From Actinophytocola sp. (GTDB lineage: Bacteria > Actinomycetota > Actinomycetes > Mycobacteriales > Pseudonocardiaceae): DNA of 64,000 bases. The position numbers were made by a program, and so were the translations under genes. The stretch covers positions 16,749 to 80,748 of the forward strand of contig WHSS01000002.1 of NCBI GenBank assembly GCA_009379975.1, written 5' to 3'. Below, piece after piece: positions 21,582-30,024 of this stretch. Position 1 is the first letter of the stretch. Every line of letters begins with the position of its first letter. The notes beneath the pieces were generated by a model, which saw only the letters and a list, made by a program, of their open reading frames with translations, was not told the DNA's origin and made no database searches.

Positions 21582-22412
21582 TCAGCCGGCCAGCTGTCCG
21601 CGCAGCGCCATGATCCGGCCCGCCGAGCTACCGTCGATGACCTCGTCGCCGACCTTGACCACGATGCCGCCGATGACGGAAGGCCTGACCTCGACGTGCA
21701 GCGCGATCGGCCTGCCGTAGATCCGGTTCAGCTTCTCGACGAGCGTGCCGCGCTGGTCTTCGCTCAGCGGGCCCGCCGTGACCACGTGCGCGACCGACCG
21801 TTCGCGACGCTTCGCGGCCAGTTCGGTGAGTGCGTCGAGCCCATGCTGCACGCCACGACCCCGTGTCCGGATCGCCGTCTGTTCCAGCAGCGTCTGCGTG
21901 ACCGGGTTGATCTTGCCGCCGAACACCTGCTGTACCAGTGCCCGCTTGGCTTGCGCCGTTCCGGTCTGGTCGGAGAGGGCCTGCTCGAGCTCGGGGTCCT
22001 CGCCCAGAGCCCTTGCCACACCGAACAGCTCGCTCTCAACGGTGTCGAGGGCACCGTCACGCTCGGCCGCGACCAGCAACGCGCTGGTCGCCAGGGTCCG
22101 AACTCCGTCGGCCAGCTCGCGCGGACTGGACCATCTGCTCGTGACGACGGTCTCCAGCACCCGCGCGGCGTGCTCACTCAGCTTGCCGCCGACCAGGTCC
22201 TGCAGGAGACCGTTGCGAGCCGTTTCGGACGCCGACGCGTCGGACAACGCCCGGCGCAGCCCGATCTCCGCGCTGAGCACCTCGGCGAAGGAGGACAGCT
22301 CCCCGCCGACCGCGGTGGGGTCGGCACCGGTGTCAGCGAGTACACCGTCGAGGCGGTGTTCGGCGTCTGCCAGGGCTTCCCGGCTCGCGGCGTGCATGGA
22401 TGTGACTGACAT
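21582..22412 (-). CDS. atpH: F1Fo ATP synthase delta subunit
   Basis: OSCP-like C-terminus [54 protein letters not shown]. Confidence 0.93.
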   Translation of the reverse strand: MSVTSMHAASREALADAEHRLDGVLADTGADPTAVGGELSSFAEVLSAEIGLRRALSDASASETARNGLLQDLVGGKLSEHAARVLETVVTSRWSSPRELADGVRTLATSALLVAAERDGALDTVESELFGVARALGEDPELEQALSDQTGTAQAKRALVQQVFGGKINPVTQTLLEQTAIRTRGRGVQHGLDALTELAAKRRERSVAHVVTAGPLSEDQRGTLVEKLNRIYGRPIALHVEVRPSVIGGIVVKVGDEVIDGSSAGRIMALRGQLAG

Positions 22413-22418
22413 CTGTCC

Positions 22419-22958
22419 CTAGTTCCTTGATCCTGCCGTGTCGAGCTCGGCCAGGAACCGGTCGACGGTGCCCCGGCGACGCGCATCGTCCTCGAGCGAC
22501 TCGCCGACGATCCTGCTGGCCAGTTCGATCGAGTTGCGTCCGAGCTCGGACCGCAGCTCCGCGATGATCTGCGCCTTCCGGGCCTGCAGCCGTGCCTCGC
22601 CCGCGGCGACGATCCGCGCGGCCTCCGCCTCTGCCTCCGCCCTCAGCTCGGCGCGGATGTTCTCCGCCTCGAGCCGGGCATCGTCGCGAACCTTGGCCGC
22701 CTCTGTCCTCGCCTCACTCAGCTGCGCATTGTACTTCTGACGCGCCTGCTCGGCCTCGGCTTGCGCCTTCTCGGCCTTCTCGATCCCGCCCTCGATCTTC
22801 TCCACGCGCTCGGTGTAGAGCTTCTCGAATCTCGGCGTCACGTACTTCCAGAGCACGAACAGCAGCAGGCCGAACGCGATGAACCCGAGGATGATCTCGG
22901 AGACATGCGGCAGGACCGGGTTCGGCTCCTCGGCTTGGGCCAGCACGATTGCCCTCAT
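22419..22958 (-). CDS. atpF: F1Fo ATP synthase subunit b
   Basis: Single N-terminal TM and charged coiled coil; between atpE and atpH. Confidence 0.93.
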   Translation of the reverse strand: MRAIVLAQAEEPNPVLPHVSEIILGFIAFGLLLFVLWKYVTPRFEKLYTERVEKIEGGIEKAEKAQAEAEQARQKYNAQLSEARTEAAKVRDDARLEAENIRAELRAEAEAEAARIVAAGEARLQARKAQIIAELRSELGRNSIELASRIVGESLEDDARRRGTVDRFLAELDTAGSRN

Positions 22959-22982
22959 CTCGACTCCCTAAACGTTGATCGG

Positions 22983-23225
22983 CTAGCTGATGAAGTACAG
23001 AACCAGACCGATCAGGGCCAGCACCTCGACCAGGACGTAGCTGATCCAGGCGATACCCATCAGCTTGCCCTGCGCCTCGGGCTGGCGAGCCGTGCCACTG
23101 ATCACCGAGGACCAGATCAGACCGGCGCCGACACCACCACCGATGGCTGCCGTGCCGTAACCGATCGCTGCGATGCTCGGGCCGATCTCTTCGGCACCCT
23201 GCGCGAGGGTCAATAGGTTGCTCAC
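22983..23225 (-). CDS. atpE: F1Fo ATP synthase subunit c
   Basis: GTG start at 23225; SNLLTLAQGAEEIGPSIAAIGYGTAAIGGGVGAGLIWSSVI...VEVLALIGLVLYFIS. Confidence 0.95.
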   Translation of the reverse strand: MSNLLTLAQGAEEIGPSIAAIGYGTAAIGGGVGAGLIWSSVISGTARQPEAQGKLMGIAWISYVLVEVLALIGLVLYFIS

Positions 23226-23297
23226 TTGCGTATCCCTTCCAATCGGTCCGCCACAGTGGCGGATCGTCATGCGTCTGATGTTCGTTCGGTAGTGCGG

Positions 23298-24170
23298 TTA
23301 GTGCTCCTCGGCCAAGGCCGCACCGATGTAGCTGGCCGAGAGCACCGCGAAGACGTAAGCCTGGATGGCCATGACCAGGACTTCCAGGAAGGTGATCACG
23401 AGGGCGAACACCCACGAGAAGATCCCCGGGGCGATGAACCACCCGCTGGCCTCGACCACCAGGTACTCGCCACCCAAGATGAACACCAGCAGCAGGAGGT
23501 GGCCGGCCAGCATGGCGGCGAAGACACGCAGTGCCAGCGTGAGCGGGTTGGCGACGAACTTGGTGATGAACTCGATCGGCGTCAGTAGCAGGTACACCGG
23601 CCACGGCACGTTCGGCGGGAAGAGCTGGTTCTTCAGGTAGCCGCCGACACCGTGCTTGCGCATTCCGACGAAGTGGTAGACGGGGTAGACGACCAGCACC
23701 GACAGCGCCAGCGGGAAGCCGATGTGCGACAGCGACGGGAAGTAGATGACGGGGATGATCCCGAACAGGTTGTTCACCAAGATGAAGGAGAACAGCGCCA
23801 AGATCAGCGGCACGAACGGCCGGAACTCAGCCGACCCGATCTGCTCACGCGCGATGGTGTTGCGCCCCAGGTCGTAGAACGACTCGGCGATGAACTGGAA
23901 CCGGTTGGGGACGATCTTCATCCGCCGCGTGGCGGTCAGGTAGAACACCGCGACAATGATCGCCGCCACCACGACGAGGACCATGGCCTTGTTGAGGACC
24001 CAGATCTTGTCCGGGTCGGAGAACAGGAAGTCCTTGACTCCTGGCGCTTCGAACTCGCCACCTTCAGCCAGTACCTGCAGGCCCAACTTCAGGGCTCCTT
24101 CCGGTTCTCCCGGGCCGGCGACTCTGACCGCCGGGGAATCGTCATGATCTGTCGTTAACGTACCTGACAC
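23298..24170 (-). CDS. atpB: F1Fo ATP synthase subunit a
   Basis: PLSLALRVFAAM-like motif (PLTLALRVFAAMLAGHLLL); operon context. Confidence 0.95.
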   Translation of the reverse strand: MSGTLTTDHDDSPAVRVAGPGEPEGALKLGLQVLAEGGEFEAPGVKDFLFSDPDKIWVLNKAMVLVVVAAIIVAVFYLTATRRMKIVPNRFQFIAESFYDLGRNTIAREQIGSAEFRPFVPLILALFSFILVNNLFGIIPVIYFPSLSHIGFPLALSVLVVYPVYHFVGMRKHGVGGYLKNQLFPPNVPWPVYLLLTPIEFITKFVANPLTLALRVFAAMLAGHLLLLVFILGGEYLVVEASGWFIAPGIFSWVFALVITFLEVLVMAIQAYVFAVLSASYIGAALAEEH

Positions 24171-24274
24171 GGATCAGGCATACGCGGGCGGCGTGCTCCG
24201 AACCAGGAGTACGGAACCGCCCTCGCAGAGGACCCTATCAGCCTGTCTTACGGCCCATAGTACGGGCGTACTCT

Positions 24275-24736
24275 TTAAACGATGAGGGTAGGAATCGGGG
24301 TACGTTTGAAGGCCACGACCTCGGCGCCCGCCCAGACGAAGATCGTCGCCAGCATGGTGAGACCGAGCGACATCGTGTGCACGGATTCGATGTCGCGCAG
24401 CATGACCAGCACGACCAGCAGCGCGAGTAGCTTGAGCAGGTAACCGCCCATCGCCACCGCCATCACCACCTGCGCGGGCAGCCCGGCGGACCAACGCATC
24501 AGCACGATGGTCAGCAGTGACGACGCGAAGGCGACCACGCCGCCGATGAGCGCGCCGGACAGTCCGGCGGAGCCGACGGCGACCGTTGCGATGGCCGCGG
24601 CGACAGCGACCGCGAGCAACCCGGGAAGCAGAGCGGTGCGGAGCATCGCACGCGCGAGCTTGCGCACCGACTCCGCCTGCGGGTCCACGGCGTCGTCAGT
24701 CACTTGAGCACTCCTCTGTTCCGGGGTCTCATTCAT
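24275..24736 (-). CDS. atpI: AtpI-like membrane protein at head of ATP synthase operon
   Basis: Hydrophobic 153-aa protein directly upstream of atpB. Confidence 0.7.
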   Translation of the reverse strand: MNETPEQRSAQVTDDAVDPQAESVRKLARAMLRTALLPGLLAVAVAAAIATVAVGSAGLSGALIGGVVAFASSLLTIVLMRWSAGLPAQVVMAVAMGGYLLKLLALLVVLVMLRDIESVHTMSLGLTMLATIFVWAGAEVVAFKRTPIPTLIV

Positions 24737-24741
24737 AGGTC

Positions 24742-24901
24742 GGGCTATTCACTTCTTCCCCTGTCACCCGATCTTGCCTCCTCACCTGCAGTCAGTCGTC
24801 GCGAACCCCCCTCCCGTCGCCCGACCACCGCCCCTCATCGAGGCACTGCGCGCCGCAGCGGCTTCGGGCGGCGGCCCCGCCGACTCACTTGTGAATAGCC
24901 C
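24742..24901. repeat. MITE-like intergenic element with 11-bp terminal inverted repeats (GGGCTATTCAC/GTGAATAGCCC)
   Basis: gggctattcac...gtgaatagccc, 160 bp; related ends at 39098-39201 and 44157-44368. Confidence 0.75.
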
Positions 24902-26162
24902 TCCGGGATTTCAGTCTAGGCACGGCGGAAATCAGCACCGCCAGCAGCAGACCGACCAGCAGGATCCAGATCACCGCGCCGATGTCGAACAACGTCAGCG
25001 AGACGGTGCCGAACGCGAGCAGCCCCACCCACATGTACATCAGGAGCACCACGCGCCGCTGCGAGTGGCCGATCTCGAGCAGCCGGTGATGCAGGTGCAT
25101 CTTGTCCGCCGCGAACGGGCTCTCGCCCCGGCGGGTGCGCCGGATGACGGCCAGCAGCAGGTCGAGCAGCGGCAGGAACAGCACGCCGGCGACGACGATC
25201 AGTGGCGACATCAACGCGATGATGTTGGTGGTGTTGTACTGCGTATAGGACAGCCGCCCCGATGCCGAGATGATCGCGGCGGCGAGCATCAGCCCGATGA
25301 ACATCGAGCCGGAGTCGCCCATGAACAACCTGGCGGGCTGGAAGTTGTGCGGCAGGAACCCGAGACACGCGCCGGCCAGCGTGGCGGCGATGAGCGCCGG
25401 CGGGTAGGTCGCGACATCGCCGCCCGACGAGGACAGCAGACCGAGCGAGAACGCGCAGATTGCCGAGGCCGCGATGAGCCCGATCCCCGCCGCGAGGCCG
25501 TCGAGGCCATCGACGAAGTTCATCGCGTTGACCATGGTGACTACCAGCAACACCACCAGCAGGCCGCCCTGGTTCTGGTCGAGCTGCAACAACGTGCCCG
25601 GTTCGCCGTCGGTGCCACCCCATGGCACCCAGAAGGTGTTCCACTGCACGCCGAAGAGCACCAGCACGCCCGCGCAGGTGATCTGGCCCGCGAGCTTGGT
25701 CCACGCGTCGAGGTCGAACCGGTCGTCCAGCGCGCCGATGAGCACGATCACGCCGCCACCGACGAGTACCCCGATCGGATCAAGTGAGAATTCGAACGCC
25801 GCGCGCAGCACGGGCAGCTGATGCGCGAGGAACATGCCGCCGAGCACGCCGAAGTACATCGCGACACCGCCCATGTAGGGCACGGGCTTCGCGTGCACGT
25901 CGCGGGCCCGGGGCACGGCCATCGCGCCCACGCTGATCGCGAATCGCCGAGCGAGGCCGGTCAGCAGGAACGTCAGGGCGGCGGCGGTGAGGCCTACCAG
26001 GACGTATTCGCGGATCGGCAGGCCCACTGCGACGGTTTGCACGGCGTATCCGCTCAGCCGACAGTGCTCATCGATGATTCCGGACCGCTCGATGCCGCTG
26101 TCACACTGAATCACTCCCCTTACGGCTTTGACCACTCGGGCGGACCTCCGGCCCACCCTCAC
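24885..26162 (-). CDS. wecA: Undecaprenyl/decaprenyl-phosphate GlcNAc-1-phosphate transferase (WecA/Rfe family)
   Basis: HAKPVPYMGGVAMYFG, NAMNFVDGLDGLAAG, FMGDSGSMFIGLML, DKMHLHHRLLEIGHS; true start probably GTG near 26022 (VGLPIREYVL). Confidence 0.9.
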   Translation of the reverse strand: MRVGRRSARVVKAVRGVIQCDSGIERSGIIDEHCRLSGYAVQTVAVGLPIREYVLVGLTAAALTFLLTGLARRFAISVGAMAVPRARDVHAKPVPYMGGVAMYFGVLGGMFLAHQLPVLRAAFEFSLDPIGVLVGGGVIVLIGALDDRFDLDAWTKLAGQITCAGVLVLFGVQWNTFWVPWGGTDGEPGTLLQLDQNQGGLLVVLLVVTMVNAMNFVDGLDGLAAGIGLIAASAICAFSLGLLSSSGGDVATYPPALIAATLAGACLGFLPHNFQPARLFMGDSGSMFIGLMLAAAIISASGRLSYTQYNTTNIIALMSPLIVVAGVLFLPLLDLLLAVIRRTRRGESPFAADKMHLHHRLLEIGHSQRRVVLLMYMWVGLLAFGTVSLTLFDIGAVIWILLVGLLLAVLISAVPRLKSRRAIHK

Positions 26163-26826
26163 TAGGCCAAGTCGAGCGGCCGACTGCCTCGACGGGGCTC
26201 CCCAGCACTTCGGCCACCGCCGCGACGCTCACCGCGCCCTCCCGCAGCACCAGCGGGCTGCTGCCGGTCATGTCAACGATGGTCGACGGCACGGCCGCGC
26301 CGCTGGGGCCGCCGTCGAGGTAGATCCCCACGTCGTCACCGAACTGGTCGCGGGCCTCGGCGGCCGTGGTCGCGGGCGGGCGGCCGGAGCGGTTGGCGCT
26401 CGAGACCGCCATGGGCCCGACCTCACGTAGTAGTTCGAGCGCGACCGGATGCAGCGGCATGCGGATCATCACCGTGCCCTTGGTGTTTCCCAGGTCCCAA
26501 GACAGGCTCGGGGCATGATGCAGCACCAGTGACAGGTCACCTGGCCAGAACGCCTCGATGAGGGTGCGCGCGGAGCGCGGCACGCTCAGCACCAGGCCAT
26601 CCACTGTGGACCAGGAGCCGACGAGCACACCCACCGGCATGTCGGGCCCCCGGCGCTTGGTGCTCAGCAACGAACGCACCGCGCCGCCGTCGAAGGCATC
26701 ACAGCCGAGGCCGTAGACGGTATCGGTCGGCAACACCACGAGCCTGCCAGAACGCACCGCGGCAGCTGCCGCCCGAAGACCGTCGGCGCGGGAGGTTCGC
26801 AGGCTGCAGTCGTACACCTGGCTCAT
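26101..26826 (-). CDS. tsaC: L-threonylcarbamoyladenylate synthase (Sua5/YciO/YrdC)
   Basis: Start at 26826 (MSQVYDCS); GRLVVLPTDTVYGLGCDAFDGGAVRSLLSTKRR; SSANRSG. Confidence 0.9.
   Translation of the reverse strand: MSQVYDCSLRTSRADGLRAAAAAVRSGRLVVLPTDTVYGLGCDAFDGGAVRSLLSTKRRGPDMPVGVLVGSWSTVDGLVLSVPRSARTLIEAFWPGDLSLVLHHAPSLSWDLGNTKGTVMIRMPLHPVALELLREVGPMAVSSANRSGRPPATTAAEARDQFGDDVGIYLDGGPSGAAVPSTIVDMTGSSPLVLREGAVSVAAVAEVLGSPVEAVGRSTWPSEGGPEVRPSGQSRKGSDSV
26128..26172 (-). repeat. Partial copy of the hairpin core found in the GGGCTATTCA elements
   Basis: Minus strand cctagtgagggtgggccggaggtccgcccgagtggtcaaagccg aligns to cores at 39110-39155 and 44210-44255. Confidence 0.6.
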
Positions 26827-26921
26827 GGACCCGACTCTAGTCGTGGGCTCCCGAGCAGTTCGCGCGAGGACCGCGACGCAACTCACGCAACCGCTCGGCA
26901 CCTCCCGGCGTTGAGAGAAAC

Positions 26922-27242
26922 GTGGCGGATCGTGACATCGAAGTCGTGGTGATCGGCGGCGGCCAGGCAGGCTTGTCCGCCGGGTATTTCCTGCGCCGTT
27001 CGGGGTTCGTGCCCGAGCGCGACTACGTGCTGCTCGATCATTCGCCATCGCCGGGTGGGGCCTGGCAGTTCCGGTGGCCCGCGCTGCGGCTCTCGCCGCA
27101 GGACGGATCCGGCGCGACAGCCGCGCTTGACGGTGGGACGCGGGTGCACGTGCTCGCGGTACGCGAGGGCGAGCGCGGCAGGCTCGCGGTTGGTCCGCCC
27201 GCTGACCGGCAGCTGGGATCGGCCGTCGTCGGTGCCGGTTGA
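26922..27242 (+). pseudogene. Truncated flavin-dependent monooxygenase (N-terminal FAD-binding fragment)
   Basis: DIEVVVIGGGQAGLSAGYFLRRSGFVPERDYVLLDHSPSPGGAWQFRWPALRL, then unrelated sequence and a stop. Confidence 0.75.
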
Positions 27243-27367
27243 GCGAGTGTGACGTTGAGACGATAGGTCGGGCCGAGTGTCACGTTCACTCAACGGACGA
27301 GGTGCGACACCCACCCCAGTGCCCCCATTTTCATCACAGCTCGGACGGCACGCCAAGCCACTGATGA

Positions 27368-27398
27368 CTTGGGTGCATATACGGCACCGACGGGGCCC
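27368..27398. repeat. TTGGGTGCRTATACGGCACCG repeat, copy after prmC stop
   Basis: cttgggtgcatatacggcaccgacggggccc; second copy at 28369. Confidence 0.65.
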
Positions 27399-27410
27399 TT
27401 CGGCTCGCGG

Positions 27411-28274
27411 CTAGCCTCGCCGGGCGGTGGCGAAGCGGGGGCGGCCTGCCAGGTCGGGATGGTCCTCGACCCTGCTGAGGACCCGGCGGGCGGAGAGCAG
27501 CGCGGGCACCGACTCGCCGTGGGTGTCGTCGTGCTCGATCGCCACTCCCCCGTCGACCACCAGTAGCCGCGCCGCGATCGAGATCGTCGCCCGGATGACG
27601 GCCAGCCCGTTGTCCTCGGCGAAGACGGCCTGCGCGGGGTCGTGATCGGCGACCTCGGGCGGCACCTGCGTCGTCTTCGGCACGTACGGCGGGTTGCACA
27701 GGACGAGGTCGACCATGCCGTCCAACTCGGCCAGCAGCCTGCCGTCGGTGATATCACCGGAGTACAGCGTGATCGGCGTGTCCCCCGCTGCCGTACGGGT
27801 ATCGGCGTTGCGGCGGGCCCATGCCAGCGCGGACGGGTCGTTGTCCACGGCGTAGACTTTCGCGTCGGGGCGGGCGTTGGCTACGGCCAGCGCGAGTACC
27901 GCGGAGCCGGTGCACAGGTCGACGACGACCGGAGCGGTGCGGCCTTCCAGCAGCGTGAGCCCCCACTCCAGCAGCAGCTCTGTCTCCGGCCGCGGCACGA
28001 ACACCCCGGAGCCGACCTCGACGGTGATCCCGCCCATGGCCGTCGTGCCCGTGATGTGCTGCAGCGGGATCCGCTTCGCGCGCTGGGCGACCAGCTCCCG
28101 CAGCGCGTCGATGACGGGCGGGTCGACGAGCGGCACCATCGGCAGCCGTCCCCGCTCTACGCCAAGGACATGGGCGGCCAGGGTCTCCGCGTCGGCACGC
28201 GCGCTGGCAACACCCGCCTCGTCGAGGATCCGGGCGGCCTCACCGATGGCCAGCCGCAGTGGTTGTCGCCTCAC
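27411..28274 (-). CDS. prmC: Release factor glutamine N5-methyltransferase
   Basis: GTG start at 28274 (VRRQPLRLAIGEAARIL); VDLCTGSAVLALAVAN; LCNPPYVP; downstream of prfA. Confidence 0.92.
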   Translation of the reverse strand: MRRQPLRLAIGEAARILDEAGVASARADAETLAAHVLGVERGRLPMVPLVDPPVIDALRELVAQRAKRIPLQHITGTTAMGGITVEVGSGVFVPRPETELLLEWGLTLLEGRTAPVVVDLCTGSAVLALAVANARPDAKVYAVDNDPSALAWARRNADTRTAAGDTPITLYSGDITDGRLLAELDGMVDLVLCNPPYVPKTTQVPPEVADHDPAQAVFAEDNGLAVIRATISIAARLLVVDGGVAIEHDDTHGESVPALLSARRVLSRVEDHPDLAGRPRFATARRG

Positions 28275-28368
28275 AGTGCACAAGCCTGACACACAACGGC
28301 ACGCCAGCCACGATCGCGTGGTCGGCGAGTCGCGCGCGGGGGGCGCAAGCGAGCGGCACCAAGGTGCC

Positions 28369-28401
28369 GTTGGGTGCGTATACGGCACCGAAGGGGACCT
28401 T
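28369..28401. repeat. TTGGGTGCGTATACGGCACCG repeat, copy after prfA stop
   Basis: gttgggtgcgtatacggcaccgaaggggacctt, within nested inverted repeats CCAAGGT...ACCTTGG and GGTGCCGT...ACGGCACC. Confidence 0.65.
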
Positions 28402-28428
28402 GGGCTCGCCCGCCAGCACCACGACGGC

Positions 28429-29499
28429 TCAGCTTTGCTGCGCGGCGAGCCGTTCCTCTTTGTCGGCGGCGGCGAGCGCGTCGAGCACGCCCGTGAGCTC
28501 ACCGTCCAGCACCTGGTCGAGGTTGTACGCCTTGTAGTTGACACGGTGATCGGAGATGCGGTTCTCCGGGTAGTTGTAGGTGCGGATCCGCTCGGACCGG
28601 TCCACCGTGCGCACCTGCGAGCGGCGGGCATCGGCGGCCTTCGCGGCGGCGGCTTCCTCGGCGGCCAGCTGCAGCCGGGCCTGCAACACCTGCATGGCCC
28701 GGGCGCGGTTCTGGATCTGCGACTTCTCGTTCTGGCAGGACACCACGATGCCGGTGGGCAGGTGGGTGATGCGGACGGCGGAGTCGGTCGTGTTCACGCT
28801 CTGCCCGCCAGGCCCCGATGACCGGTACACGTCGATACGCAGGTCGTTCGGGTCGACGTCGACCTCGACCTCCTCCGGCTCCGGGTAGATCAGCACGCCC
28901 GCCGCCGAGGTGTGGATGCGGCCCTGCGACTCGGTGGCGGGCACCCGCTGCACCCGGTGCACCCCACCCTCGAACTTCAGCCTGGCCCAGACGCCTTCCG
29001 GCCCATCGGGCTTGCCCTTGATCGAGACCGTGACGTCCTTGTACCCGCCGAGGTCGGACTCGGTGGAACCGAGCACGACGGCCTTCCAGCCGTGCTGCTC
29101 GGAATAGCGCAGGTACATTCGCAGCAGGTCGGCGGCGAACAGCGCCGACTCTTCGCCGCCCTCGCCGGACTTGATCTCCATGACGACGTCGGCGGCGTCG
29201 TACGAATCTCGCGGCAGCAGCTGCTCGGTCAGCTTCGCCTCTAGGACCGGGATGCGCTGAGCGATCTCCTCGGCCTCTTCGGCGAACGCGGGGTCCTCGG
29301 AAGCGAGCTCACGGGCGGCGGTGAGGTCCTCGCGCGCGCGCTCGAGTTCTTCGATGGTCTTGACCACCGGCGCCAGTTCGGCGTAGCGGCGGCCCAGCTT
29401 GCGCGCACGGTCGGCTTCGGCGTGCACCGCGGGGTCGGAGAGCTGCGTCTGCAGCTCGGCATGCTCGGCGAGCACACCCTGAAGGGAGCTCGATTCCAC
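28429..29499 (-). CDS. prfA: Peptide chain release factor 1
   Basis: GTG start at 29499; [36 protein letters not shown] (GGQ motif). Confidence 0.97.
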   Translation of the reverse strand: MESSSLQGVLAEHAELQTQLSDPAVHAEADRARKLGRRYAELAPVVKTIEELERAREDLTAARELASEDPAFAEEAEEIAQRIPVLEAKLTEQLLPRDSYDAADVVMEIKSGEGGEESALFAADLLRMYLRYSEQHGWKAVVLGSTESDLGGYKDVTVSIKGKPDGPEGVWARLKFEGGVHRVQRVPATESQGRIHTSAAGVLIYPEPEEVEVDVDPNDLRIDVYRSSGPGGQSVNTTDSAVRITHLPTGIVVSCQNEKSQIQNRARAMQVLQARLQLAAEEAAAAKAADARRSQVRTVDRSERIRTYNYPENRISDHRVNYKAYNLDQVLDGELTGVLDALAAADKEERLAAQQS

Positions 29500-29589
29500 T
29501 GGTGACCTTTCCCGCGCGCGATGTAGCTCTAACAATGAAACGACGCCCGCACCCCGCACGAACGGCGGGTACGGGCGTCGTCGGTAAAG

Positions 29590-29802
29590 CTACTTCTTGC
29601 GCTTGCCGTAGCGCGCCTCGAAGCGCGCGACCCGGCCACCGGTGTCCAGGATCTTCTGCTTGCCCGTGTAGAACGGGTGGCAGTTGGAGCAGACCTCGAC
29701 GTGGATGTGACCGGAAGTCTTGGTGCTGCGGGTGGTGAAGGCATTGCCGCAGCTGCACACCACCTCAGTGGTGACGTACTCGGGGTGGATACCGCTCTTC
29801 AT
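29590..29802 (-). CDS. rpmE: 50S ribosomal protein L31, Zn-type (CxxC)
   Basis: [70 protein letters not shown]. Confidence 0.97.
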   Translation of the reverse strand: MKSGIHPEYVTTEVVCSCGNAFTTRSTKTSGHIHVEVCSNCHPFYTGKQKILDTGGRVARFEARYGKRKK

Positions 29803-29967
29803 GGTTGCCTCTCTTGTCGCCTCACGCACCGGGTCCCCGAAACCGCATCGGATGCGGACCGCCGCATACCTTGGGGTGAACCGGCACTGGACTCGACATT
29901 CAATTCTGCCAGACGCGCCGCGAGCACTCGCGGCCGCGCCAGGTTTGGGACGGAGATCACCGGCCTG

Positions 29968-30013
29968 GTCGTGAGTGGTTAGGAGTGCTCGCGCAGCGCA
30001 AACCACTCACGAC
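29968..30013. repeat. ~46-bp palindromic repeat (GTCGTG family)
   Basis: gtcgtgagtggttaggagtgctcgcgcagcgcaaaccactcacgac. Confidence 0.75.
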
Positions 30014-30024
30014 CTCGGCCGGAA

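Noticed and set aside
26128-26172. tRNA-like D-arm (CCGCCCGAGTGGTCAAAGCCG) on the minus strand
   Set aside because: Resembles a class II tRNA D region, but no anticodon arm, T-arm (GTTCRANNC) or acceptor follows; better explained by the hairpin repeat family.
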